Assembly: GCA_009602735.1 (NCBI GenBank)
Contig: WELA01003352.1
Coordinates: 448,440 to 482,715 of the forward strand
Origin: Mesotaenium endlicherianum
Lineage: Eukaryota; Streptophyta; Zygnematophyceae; Zygnematales; Mesotaeniaceae
Direction of reading: 5' to 3'
DNA: 34,276 bases
The notes beneath the pieces are model-generated. The model had not been told where the DNA came from. It did not search any database and was given only the letters and a program-made list of their open reading frames with translations. Both the position numbers and the translations under genes were made by a program. Positions 1 through 10,407 of the stretch are shown here, piece after piece (position 1 is the stretch's first letter; the number at the start of each line of letters is the position of its first letter).

Positions 1-45
<45 letters not shown>

Positions 46-58
46 CTGTGTGTGTGTG
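1..58. repeat. (TG)n microsatellite
   Basis: Nearly pure TG dinucleotide repeat at the window edge, lying in the intron just before the first visible Mfd exon. It runs almost into the acceptor TTGCGCAG at 71-78. Confidence 0.95.
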
Positions 59-78
59 CGTGGGTGTGCCTTGCGCAG

Positions 79-2541
79 CTCGACTACGACGTGGAGCTGG
101 GCATCCCCGCAGACTACATCCGGGACGCGGAGGAGAGGGCGCAGGTCATTGCTCGCCTGGAGAGGGCCGCGACGGCCAACCTCAAGGCCCTCCTGGACAC
201 CACCACCACGCTGCGCAAGACCTACGGTCCGGAGCCGGCAGCCATGGAGGTGCTTTCCGAAGCTCTTCTCGGGTTCTTCTCGGTTCTCTCTCTCTCGCGG
301 TGGGATGGTTCTCGAGCATTCTTGAGGGTGAGAGTGTGTTAGTCGTAAGAGAATCTCGCGCGGTCCTGCGTGTTGTGGTGGTGTGCGCTGCCCTCTCCAT
401 CTTTCTTCACATGTGCACGTACATGCATATAGACGTGTACATCACGCATATGTACACATATATATGTATACATTCTTACTCGAAGGCAAATGCACGCACC
501 GCAACTCTTACTCCCACTCCCACTCTTATTCCTCCTCTCACCCCTACTCCTCCCCCCCCCCCTCCGTACCCCCTGTGCGCACGCTCCTGCAGACTTACTT
601 GAAGGCCCGTGCTTACTCCTCCCTCCCCCTCCTCTCCCACCTCCTCCCCTCCTCCCCCTCCCCCTCCCCCGCACCCTTGTTCTTCAAACTCCACTTCTTG
701 GAGGTGGTGTCCCTTGCGTGCCCTTGCAGACGTACTTGAAGGCTATGTATTTGCGACGCATCGCCGCCAACCTGGGGATCCATCGCGTGGACTTGCCCGG
801 GGAGCGGACGGCCGTGTTCCACACGGAGATGGACGAGGCGGTGTTTGAGACGCTGACGGAGCACATGAAGGACGAGCACATGCGCGACGCCCTCACCTTC
901 AAGGCGGGCGGCCGCATCGAGGTAGGTTCCCTGCGCGAAGAAATTCCGGAACTCGAGGCCACCCCAAATGCAAAACCCAAGAGGAGCGCGGCTCCCTCGC
1001 CTCTCGAACCGGGGAGGAGGAGCATGGGGGAGGGGCAGGCATTGAGGCCAACTGTGATAATCGTGATTAGTTCTTAGCTTTACTCGCCCTACTCACGGAA
1101 TTATGGAGCCTACATTTTCAAAGGACCAGCTTTTTGCCTGTTCTTTTGTGGGCCCTGGCCCCGTGCCACCGGCGCTCAAGCCCCTGCCGCCCGGGCCTTG
1201 CATGTGAAGGCAGTGCCCGCGTCACACGACTGGGGTGGTAGCGGAGGCACTAGGGCTCCCAGTTGGGAAACTTTCCGGCTAGGGTTTTGTTCCCAGCGCC
1301 GGAGAGCGGACCCCGAGGTCAGGGCTCCCTGAGGCTGATGGAGCTCACACCGCACGCGCACGCGCACGCTCGGCGAGAACAGCAGTTCGGCAGGTAAGGC
1401 AGGGTTCGATTGGAAATAGGATCAGAAGTTGAGGGCACGTGTGTTACTCCCCCGAGGCCCGGGCCTTTGGAACTCTCTCCGCGTACTCCAGCACGCAATG
1501 CTTCTGGATTAGCACGCACCACTGCAGCCAGGCCACTTGGCAGGCCACCTGGCAGCAGCGGGGCCGAGTAACCTGCCGGGCATGCTCGATGCTCGAGAGG
1601 TGCAGGAGGAGGGGTAGCGCTCGGAGCTTCCTGGGAGCTCCTGGCCACCACTCTGTGCTGCGCCCCTCTGAGGTCCGGCCACAAATTGGTTCCTTCGTCG
1701 AGCGCGCGGTGTTGCCCTCTGAGGCCCACAAGTGGCACTGGGAGTCCAGAATATATCGCCCGTCCCTTGTGTAGTGCGCGTGCGCGTGCGTGCCAGGTGG
1801 CAATGTGGGAGGCTCCCGCAGAGCCCGGGTCCCTTGACTCGCGGGCACCTCGCTAGGCTAGGCCCCTGGAGCATCGCCTAGAGCTGGCACCGACACCTTG
1901 CGCTTGCACCCAGAGCCCTCCCTTAAGTCCTGAACCTAGAGGGCTCTGCCTGAGCTCTATGTTAGTAGGTGACTCTCCACTTGCGCCAGTGGAACTTACG
2001 TTTGGGAGGCGTTGCGAATTTGCCACTTGGCGTTCATTTCTCGCTTGGCTACCTGTGAAGTCAAAGAGGAGCAACGGTCAGTGAAGGAGTTCCAGCCGGG
2101 GGCGCGTGTGCTGGTGGCGGGGTTGGGCGGGGATTTGGGATTTCGAGCAGGATCAGGGAAGGGGTGGGGTTTTTTTTTTTTTTTTCCTCGTGGCAAAAAG
2201 GGTGTTCCTGGCTTGTTTGCATCTCACCAATAATGTTCATCCATTATTTCTCTCGGTTGATTTCCCGCGTGACGCGTTCTGTGTCCTTTTTTTCTTTCTT
2301 TTGGTGCGTCCATCTCCCCTTGACCCCCTTTTCTTCCCCTTGCTTTTCCTCATATCGCCCCAAGATTCGCGCTTCTCTTACCTCCCTCTTCGTTTCCTTC
2401 TTTGTTCTCCCTCTTCTTCCCCCGACATGTGCGCAGCTCCAAGGGCTCATAGGCCTGTCGCCCGGGAGGTGGCTGGACCGAGCGTTCAGCTGCTTGGCGG
2501 ACATGCATAGCGGGTTGCCTTCCTATATCACCTACGTGTGA
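79..2541 (+). CDS. Transcription-repair coupling factor (Mfd-like), C-terminal part only
   Basis: Partial gene; the 5' part lies outside the window. Three exons join in phase 0: 79-249 (57 aa), 730-921 (64 aa) and 2437-2541 (34 aa plus TGA). Exon 1 (LDYDVELGIPADYIRDAEER onward) and exon 2 (TYLKAMYLRRIAANLGIHRV) match the shape of the C-terminal TRCF domain of Mfd. The last exon has the WLDRAFSCLADMHSGLPSYI pattern that I recall from the very C-terminus of plant Mfd homologues. Acceptors are GCGCAG, TTGCAG and GCGCAG; donors are GAG|GTGCTT and GAG|GTAGGT. Mfd is an ATP-driven DNA translocase that removes stalled RNA polymerase and recruits excision repair; plant copies are thought to act in plastids. 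Helicase motifs are not in view, so the family call rests on the C-terminal domain. A small extra exon inside the 1.5-kb last intron cannot be excluded. Confidence 0.75.
475..743 (+). repeat. Three copies of a short exon-start-like segment
   Basis: The sequence around ACTTACTTGAAGGC occurs at 475-487 (degenerate), 593-606 and 730-743. The last copy is the real start of the Mfd exon that encodes TYLKA. The middle copy also follows a CTCCTGCAG acceptor and encodes TYLKARAYS, but in the wrong reading phase for the upstream exon. Pyrimidine-rich runs separate the copies. This looks like local duplication of a 3' splice site together with the first exon bases. Confidence 0.7.
922..2436 (+). other. 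Last Mfd intron, no gene recognised
   Basis: GC-rich intron of about 1.5 kb. It contains several CCAGGTGGC or CCACTTGGC motifs (1531-1554, 1791-1802, 2021-2031), a T run at 2169-2185 and a T/C-rich stretch before the acceptor at 2435-2436. Long open frames here (for example 1439-1774) show no recognisable protein and overlap on both strands. Confidence 0.6.
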
Positions 2542-3932
2542 GTGGAGTGATTGGAGAGCCAAGGCGAGCATTTATTCACGGTTTTACAGCTTCACTGGAG
2601 GGTCAATTTTTTTATGCGCTCTTTTCCACTCGGCTCACTGACGATGCCGGCAACAATGCGTATGGCTTGCTTCTAAGCCAACACGTGCGATTGAGGCGTC
2701 GCCCTGATTAAATGTCACGTGAGTCGATCGGGGCGGTTTGTGGAGGAGAAGTTGTTGCCGGGCTTGAGCGCGTACGTCGTCGATCATTGGCAAAAATTTG
2801 TGCCGCTCAGTCATTGGCATCTTGATTCTTGCAGTTCTATTATATTGATGTTTGCATTTGGTGCGCTTCTTTGAGACAGAAACTGCTGGGGTCGGTGACA
2901 CTAGTGTTTCTAAAAAACATAGGTGAGAAAATTGGTACTCCACAGATTATTCCGGGTGTAGGCGGCCCAAATAGCCTCCTATAATACCTTTTTTTCGATT
3001 TTGCCTTTTAGGACAGCCGCGTTGGAGGATTTCAGTCATAAGTAGTGGATTTGGTTTCTATAAACTTTTGGGACATGGAATGTCATAAAGCAAGTGTGAA
3101 AGGCGTCACCTTGACATAGAAGAATTGCTTGTTTTTAGTGAGTGATATCGTGTGGCGGAGGTTGTGTTAAAAAGCTCGCAGTTGAAATTATGCATTATAG
3201 ATATGCGCCTACTTAAGCCTGTTTGATGCAACGCGCCTGGTTTGTCATCCCAACCACCAGGCCGCTGCGTTGCTCTCATATGACATACTTAGCAAGTATG
3301 CTTAAGAGTGTGAGTTCAATTTTAATTGACATTCGTAAAGTAGCTCTCGAAAGGCCTGGTACGTACTCTCGCAGTTCATATATAGAGCGCATACAGGCCT
3401 CTTTCATCTTAGCTAGCTATTTGGATATGGTTACTATACTACATTGCTGCACCGCACCGTTCATTAACAAATAACTCATGTTTCAACTTTATAAGAAGGT
3501 TGTCACATGCATCAACCACTACACATATGGGCCATAATTGATTTGTACTGGCCAATTTATCAGAACAAAAACTCCCCACTTTAATCACTTCCTTTTTCAC
3601 AGCAATCAAGTTACCAATATATTAGAAGATGCATGTTCCCTCCAAACGAGTTGTGCTGTCATAAGTGCAACAAGTCTTTCATGCGGGCTGTAGAAGTGGA
3701 CCCTATGGGCTGGCTTGTTAATTATAAAAGACGTGTCTATAAGAGGATAGACTCTACTCCTCAAGTGTCCGCATTAGTGATGTGAATGTGCCTAAGAACT
3801 TATTTGAGACTCTCTTTGCACATGTAGGCAAAGAAATTTCCCACTATGTTACTAAAACCGAGCCCATGGTGTCTCGTAGTATTTGAAGAGTGTGTTGGAG
3901 TGTAGAGGATTTGGATGCTCTTCTTTGCTTCC
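2542..3932. other. Mfd 3' flank and AT-rich intergenic DNA
   Basis: The first part is presumably Mfd 3' UTR. GC content falls sharply after about 2.9 kb. I see no convincing gene, RNA or mobile element here. Confidence 0.5.
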
Positions 3933-4507
3933 AATTGAAGGTTTGCGACATGAAATGTCGCAAACCAAAGTTTGACAAAGTGTTTAAATTTGATCGATTT
4001 CACACGTGTTGTCTCATTGACAAATGAAACCCTCATAAGGCTTCTCGTTGCAAAGAAGCCTCATTGCAGCAGGAAGGTAGTTGCTACACATACCCACCCA
4101 CCCACCCCTCGAACCCTCCAATCCACTGGGAGAGGCACGAGGCGGGCAACGGAGTTGGTGCCAGCAATAGTCTTCGCCATGCACGATAGGGTGTTTGTTG
4201 TTTATTAGTGTTACAATATGTTTTTGTCGATTAGTAGTAACCAACGGCAGCGATTCGACGAACAACCTCAACAGAGCAAGAATGCAGCTGCCAATCCATA
4301 GTGTTGGTTAGGAGTTGGAATATAGTTGTTTTGACCTCTTTGTATTGTTATCGATTAGTCAAGTACAGATAAGCGTAGCAGCATGTAGGAAAGGACTAGA
4401 CAAGAACAGACGACGCGCAATTTTGTAGCATACTACTACTCCTACTATTCTTCCTAATATCACCTTCTTTCTTTCGAAATCAGGCAATTTGAACACAAAT
4501 TGTCAAA
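3933..4507 (+). repeat. Dispersed hairpin repeat, copy A
   Basis: Two blocks, 3933-4095 and 4428-4507, recur near-identically at 20084-20248 and 20341-20420. The first block opens with a perfect 12-bp inverted repeat, GGTTTGCGACAT and ATGTCGCAAACC, around a GAA loop (3940-3966). A second stem, AGGCTTCT with AGAAGCCT, lies at 4038-4061. The spacer between blocks is 332 bp here and 92 bp in the other copy. It is probably a non-autonomous mobile element; no terminal repeats or target duplication were identified. Confidence 0.8.
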
Positions 4508-4678
4508 TCTGTCAATTCTGATTTGGGCTATGGGGCTGCCAAATTGCTTCCAAAATCAGGAGAGGTGGTAGCTATTGTCCCCCCTTTTTTCATGGAATAG
4601 AGGACGAACAAGTCTGGAGAGAAAACTCTCACTTTAAAGTTTTCATTTTCAATTTTAAACAGGGGGGGGCATGTTGTG

Positions 4679-5308
4679 ATGGCCCCTGACCAGTGTTATG
4701 ATAGACTTGTTTGGAAGGCACATCATCATATTGACACTGGCACTCATATACAATATAGACTTGCTGATTACCCTCTTAGGATGCAAGCACATGGGCTTGA
4801 AGTTAAGGATGCCATGATAGAAGCAGCACAACTTGCAAGAGCTAACCTGCTACAGAAGGAACAAAAGAGGATTAAGAGGGAGAAAGAGAACTATAAGAGA
4901 GCCTGTGAGTCGCAAGAAGCTGCTGATTTAGCAACTCGTGAGTTGAGAATGCAAAGGTCACAGGATCTGCGCACACCTGCAGAATGAAAAGCAGATTCTA
5001 ATGCTACTTTTGCACCTCAACCTCCTACTACCTCTAAGCTAGCTAAACAAGCTGCTATACAAGTCATGCGAGAGGCAAGAGCTAAGGTTTCAGATGAAGT
5101 GAGGCAAGTGCTTCAACAGAGAGAAGAGGAAAACAGGTTGATTGCGCAACAAGTGAAGGAGCATGCTCAAGCAATGCAAGCTTTGGTAAGAGAAGGCAAG
5201 CACTTGTCATCAAAAGAGCTTATGAAGAGAGCGCGCGAGGTAGCAGCCAACAGGAGAAGGACTCCAGCTATTTTTTATTTTTTGGCTACCTATGAGTGTT
5301 TTCAGTAG
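4679..5308 (+). pseudogene. Coiled-coil ORF broken by one in-frame TGA
   Basis: One frame stays open from ATG 4679 to 5308 except for a TGA at 4985-4987. Before the stop the product has an HHHIDTGTHI segment and then a long charged helix (QLARANLLQKEQKRIKREKE). After it, the frame continues with APQPPTTSKLAKQ and another charged coiled coil (VRQVLQQREEENRLIAQQVK), ending RREVAANRR-like and TYECFQ. A G-run and TGTTGTGATGG precede the ATG, recalling a polypurine tract next to an LTR start, but no matching LTR is in the window. It sits just after the hairpin repeat. It is probably a decayed transposon gene; no domain was recognised. Confidence 0.4.
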
Positions 5309-8148
5309 CCTCTTAAATAATGGAGTCAATTAGGGAATTTTTGGACAACTGATGGTCATTTGTATGAAGCAGCAAGAATGAGACAAAGTGAGAATTTCCA
5401 CTTTTGTCGACAAATTCTTCACTTTCACTAAAAGTGCAATAACTTATGGAGAATATGTCAGCTGTGTCTGAAACTTTGGGGAGGTCTACATATATGGGTT
5501 GTTTATCAGAATCTCAAATTTCAGACCATTTCGGCAAAACCGCTGCAAATGGCGCTAAAAAGTACCTTAAAAAATGGGCATTTGGGCTGCATGTGACAGC
5601 AGCATAAGATGGTGCACTCAACATGTAGAAATATTGTATAAGGTTTCATAATGTTGAGGGGCCTTCAGGGGTTCTGTAGAATCCAGAGTTATAAATCAAC
5701 AAATGTGAAACTAGGCAAGAGAAATGGCTCTGACGTTTTTACCTAGACAAAAACTAGAACTGAAGCAATAACGCATAATTCTGTGAAACCAATTCTAGTA
5801 CTTCCACCACGACAACACTTGCAAGAGCAGCCATAGCTCACTGGTTTGTAATACGTCGCAGAACAGCCTTGTGAAAGGCAGACACTAAAACCATGACCCT
5901 TGCCACATCTAAGAAACATCGCACACGTCCGGGGTTCCTTCTCCAGGAGGGATCTCCATTGCCATCTTCCGTGATTTCTGACAGGTCACACTACTCCTTA
6001 TTTTTGAAGGAGGGGGCGCATAGATAGTTTTGCAATTGTAAGAATACCATGAGGCCATCCTTGTCGACAACTGCAAGTCGGACCATGGTCTCTCTTGCCC
6101 CTGGCGCCTCTCCACCAATGTTGTCGAGGGCACAAAACTCGTGCAACCTGAAGCAGACAGGGAAGATATCATGTGGTCAGTGTAGAGATGCATACTGCTC
6201 ATTCAAGAAAATGCGACTTGAATAATGAGGGTTGATTTCACATGCTCGGAATTGGCCATAGGATACCATCTTGGTATTTTCAGCTTCTGCTTCAAGCTGG
6301 CAAACGAATAACGCACACCTATAAAACTGCGACAGAGTACATACACGGGTTTACAAAACGTTTCATTCTGTTTCTCAAGTCCTGAAGAGCCACTCATGTA
6401 CTAAGGAGTCCCTAAGGCTGCAGCCCTTCAGACATAAGCCTTTCTGCCTGCACTGTATAAAACTTCTGCGTCGAAGGTAGAAGCAAGTCAGTAGCTCCGC
6501 ATGAACAGATGTATGCGGCTAATTGGCGATGATGTGGCTTGAGGAGCGCAAGAGTAAAATTGTACCTTTTGGCAGAAACTGAAGATTGAGCACTCAGTGG
6601 GACTATGATGTGCACCGTATCGTCCTGCGACGTGTCCAAGTCACACAACATAAACACCCCTTGTAGTGCACTACCTTTGCTTGGTTTCAGGACGAAACAT
6701 ACACAACTGCATGCTTGCCAGTAATTAAGCATGCACAACACAAAGAGACACCAACTGTGTAAGTAATGGCCAGACAGCAGGATAACAAGTCCCTATACAC
6801 ATGCAGACTACTCCACGGAGGACTTAGATGATGGTGGCTCCCTTATCAGCCCCTGACACAGATAGCACATAAAGGTCTGCAAACGAGAAAAACATAAATC
6901 CCCTCCATAAAAAACCGGATATTGCACTGCTAGGAGTGCCTCCTGGTACACAGGACGCCTTTATTACCGAAAATCATAGTCGAAGCCTCCAATGTATGTG
7001 GTTAAAGTGAGACAAGTGAGTTGCTGTGCTTGTGTTGTCTCAGCCAGTGCAGGAGCAGGGCATGAATTCAGAGCTCGAGGAACAGAGCATACAGGTTCTG
7101 TGGCGCTTGGTGTAGTCGAGCAAACGAGATACAGAAGTTGCAGTCTGGAGTGCCAGTTTGTGCTTATCTGCTGGAATTTTCCACAAGTTGCCAAACTACG
7201 ATACACATTGTATGCTTCTAGAGGGCTGACCAAGAGATCCACACCCCCAGCAGGGTATGCCAGCTGAAACTTGTCCCAATTTAGTACACTACTTCTGCTA
7301 CTGCTACCATCCATGTCAAGCCTCCTCCTGCGCCACAAGGATGTTACCCATGCAGATGCTAGGTCTACCAACTTCTGTTTTCCTAGTAAAAGTAGCAATT
7401 ACAGAGGAAATTTGCCCACTGTGCCCAAGACATACTACACATTCACCTCCTCCTGCAGCGGCATATAGAAACGAGATAAGAGAACTTCGTCGAAAGGCCA
7501 GTCAAGCTGGACCTACGACCCTGTAGACCTCTGCGTCTATCTATGGTGGTAACACGACAACTACTGCTAAGTGTCACGCTGCATTGCATGTTCATTCATT
7601 GCATGTTCGACATCGCAATAAACTTAGCAAGGCTTGAAGGTGCAGTGAAGAGCCAAAATCTTTACAAGAATTGATTCCGAATCATGCATGCTAGAGGAAA
7701 AATAGATCGCCTACAGTAGTGAAAGAAATCAACCAAGTGCGCAGAAACGTATAAGAGCGAAGTCCTTCGACTAACATAGCTCTCGAAGTTGATGAGATAA
7801 TGTAAAAGAACCCATATAAAGAGTACGATATTGCAGGCAGCCATATTGTGAACATAGAAGACCAAAGCGCCCTGCATCACCTAGCTGGTTCGTTCAAATA
7901 TAGCAGTGCCGCTCTTTCTGCCGTGCATTTTGGAACGCTCGGCCTTCACTCTTTAGTCTCAATATTAACATTTTTGTTCTGAGGGCATGTCTAGGCAACA
8001 CGTGAAAAGGTTAAAGACGAAGTCTTTACGGGTTTTATACCTTTAAAGTAGGTCTTTCAGTCTTGCCTTATATATTGTAAGTGACGTTGCAGTGGTTGCT
8101 TGGTTCTAGTAAGCACAGGGGTGTCCCCGTGGTACAGGTTTAGTGCCC
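5309..8148. other. Intergenic region with ambiguous exon-like stretches
   Basis: No recognised gene. Between about 5.9 and 7.5 kb, open stretches occur on both strands with usable splice signals. Minus-strand examples are a 53-codon frame starting after an acceptor near 6157 (segment ETMVRLAVVDKDGLMVFLQL) and an ORF at 6964-7398. Plus-strand examples are a possible exon near 7138-7255 (segment FPQVAKLRYTLYASRGL) ending at a G|GTATGC donor, and an ORF ending near 7526 (EEICPLCPRHTTHSPPP). The overlapping signals on opposite strands cannot all be real. A divergent multi-exon gene may lie here. Confidence 0.3.
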
Positions 8149-8690
8149 ATGATGGATGTGAATGGAGCTATGCAGCTTGTGAACTTGCTAGATTCTCATC
8201 TCTTTGGCCTTCTTCCCGTAAAAGAACTGCAAATCTCAGATCGAGGGGCAGACGTAGGTATGTCACTTCACTGCAACAATCAGCACTGCTCTTGACAATT
8301 TCCACGTTTATTTGCACATTACCACCAAAAAATATATGCTCACAGCGACACACCTATGTACACATACCTTCCCTACTTTGCATTCATACTGTCATCAAAC
8401 AACAGTGGGATCTGGCTGGGAATCTGTACGCTTGTTTCACTGACACACGAATTTACGGATGAACGTGCGTGCTTTGCACGTATCACTACCACTCAGAAGA
8501 GCAAGAAAAACACCACCAGAAGCTTTTGCTCTCAATCCTTATTTAGATAGAGCGCGCTATCTGTTGCTACAGAAGATCTGACAATTTATTGTTACATACT
8601 GAGAGCATTCTGTTGGTCACACTGTGTTTTACTAACAAACAAAGACAGGCGTTTGTTTGCTAATACAGGGTTGGAGAAGTTCTCCTGTTG

Positions 8691-8725
<35 letters not shown>

Positions 8726-10218
8726 TGTGCTGCTGGTTGTGCTATTCCATGGGCGTGTCTCGTCACTTATTAGTGACCTATTCACATGGAAGAGGTGCAG
8801 CTTGCGAGCTAGCACATGGCAACAAGGGCACGTTCACATGGTCGGGCTGTATGCAGTTGACTGCGAGCGCCACGCGCGCGAGTTCATGGAATCAGTGGCG
8901 GAGATGAGGGTCCTGTTTGCACGCGCGCGCAATGAGCACGAGGCCAGGAGAGAGTGCCAGCTGGAGAGTGTACGTCCATGAACTCCACCCCAGTCATTCT
9001 CCTTCTTCACAAATCCCCCCCTCCCCTCCCCCCCCCGCCTCAATCCCACTTCCTCTCGCTCCCTCCCTCGGTGCCCTCTGTTTCCCCTGTCTTCATGAGA
9101 CTTTTGACTCACCTTCCTGATGCTTACAAATGTCAAGTATCGAGATCGTCCAAACCCTGAAGCCAGAACCTCCCATTGCTCACTACACCTTATCTCTGCA
9201 CCTGGCCACGTCCTTCTCCACACACATGCAGAGGCTTCCTGTGACTGCTGGTTTCAGCCCCACCCCCATCAGCTCGGGGGGAGATCGGAGGGCCCCGATT
9301 GGGGTCCAGCTGGCTCCTCCGCCGCCACCACCTCCGGCTCCGGCTCTGAATCCAACTCCAGGACAAGGTTGAGCGTGGAAGGGCCAACGTCAGTGTATAT
9401 TGTTTTGTTCTTTTTTGTTTTTAATAGTGTCATTGTTTGTCTGTGGCATCTGGCACTTGTCTCAGGGCACCGCACCAGCATTCAGCTTGATGCAGCATGC
9501 TGTACCTGGGGGGCAAAAAAAATTGCAATGGGCCCCGGGGGTGGGACGGGTGGGGTCGGGGTGGGATGGGATGAAGTGGGATGGAATGGGTTGGCGCGGG
9601 ACAGTTGCAACATACTCACTCCCTGGTGCCTGGCTTCATCTGTCTGCCAGTGTCACCAGATCCCCAGAGAGAGCGTCTAGAAAGGGTCTGACGTCTGGGG
9701 AGAGGGTATGAGGGCACTTGTCTTCCCACCTTACCATGCCTTTTGCTTCTTCCTGCCATCGGTCGGTTGAGGAGTCTCCACCGTCGCTTCTTATGTGCTG
9801 GGAAGAGCAGGCTCTGCACGTGCGCTTGTCATCGGTGCGTGCTACCTGAAATGCGGCATACTTTGCACAGATGTTTGCCATTATTATCGTTTTTCCTCGT
9901 CTTTTTCTTTTTCTTTCTCCTGTGCAGGCGGCTCGTCTCACCTGTTAGGCCCCCACGCATCACTACATGTCCTCAAGCCCGGAAACAGTTGCCGCCTCAC
10001 ACCAGGCACCATACTCCTGCAGCCCTGAACCTCTCTCTCTCTCTCCCCCTCCCTTATTCCCTTGCGCACGCGCTTGAGCGCAGGAAATTGCCGCTATGGA
10101 GGTGGAGCTAAGGGAGAAAGATGCTCTCGTGGAGAAACAGCAGCAACTCATTCAGCAGTGGAAGCTGGAGCTCTCCAGCATCAGAAGCGCCCTTGCCCGC
10201 CAGCTGTCATCCGTGTGA
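8149..10218 (+). CDS. MED28: Mediator complex subunit 28, plant type
   Basis: Three exons, 8149-8257, 8857-8969 and 10084-10218, give a 118-residue protein. Exon 1 encodes MMDVNGAMQLVNLLDSHLFG and then LLPVKELQ. Exon 2 encodes CERHAREFMESVAEMRVLF. Exon 3 encodes EIAAMEVELREKDALVEKQQ and a conserved Trp, ending at TGA. The ERHAREFME and EIAAMExELxxKDxLxxKH-like motifs match my recollection of plant MED28; the KDALV motif also occurs in animal MED28. Phases agree: exon 1 ends in phase 1 at AG|GTATGT, and exon 2 ends in phase 0 at AGT|GTACGT. In-frame stops TAG and TAA lie just upstream of the ATG. MED28 is a head-module subunit of Mediator, which links regulators to RNA polymerase II. The protein is somewhat shorter than plant homologues. 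A small additional exon in intron 2 is possible. Confidence 0.82.
8684..8722 (+). repeat. (CTG)n microsatellite in MED28 intron 1
   Basis: A CTG trinucleotide run inside the first MED28 intron. It produces a Cys- or Leu-rich open frame that is not coding. Confidence 0.85.
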
Positions 10219-10373
10219 GGCTCCAAGTAGCGTTGCGGGGGCTCTTGGAGATACAGTGGCGTATATGGCTGCTGTGTAGACAGCTGGCTTTTGATAGACT
10301 GCTATGTCTTTGCTGCACATTATAGGGGGCCGGGGCCGCGTGTCCTCCACACGGAGAACTGATGGGCAACACA

Positions 10374-10407
<34 letters not shown>

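Noticed and set aside
593..620. TYLKARAYS as an Mfd exon
   Set aside because: It starts in the wrong phase relative to the upstream exon and lacks the following conserved residues; treated as a duplicated splice-site decoy.
4700..4750. HHHIDTG as the start of a Ty3/gypsy reverse transcriptase
   Set aside because: No reverse transcriptase motifs follow; the rest is a charged coiled coil.
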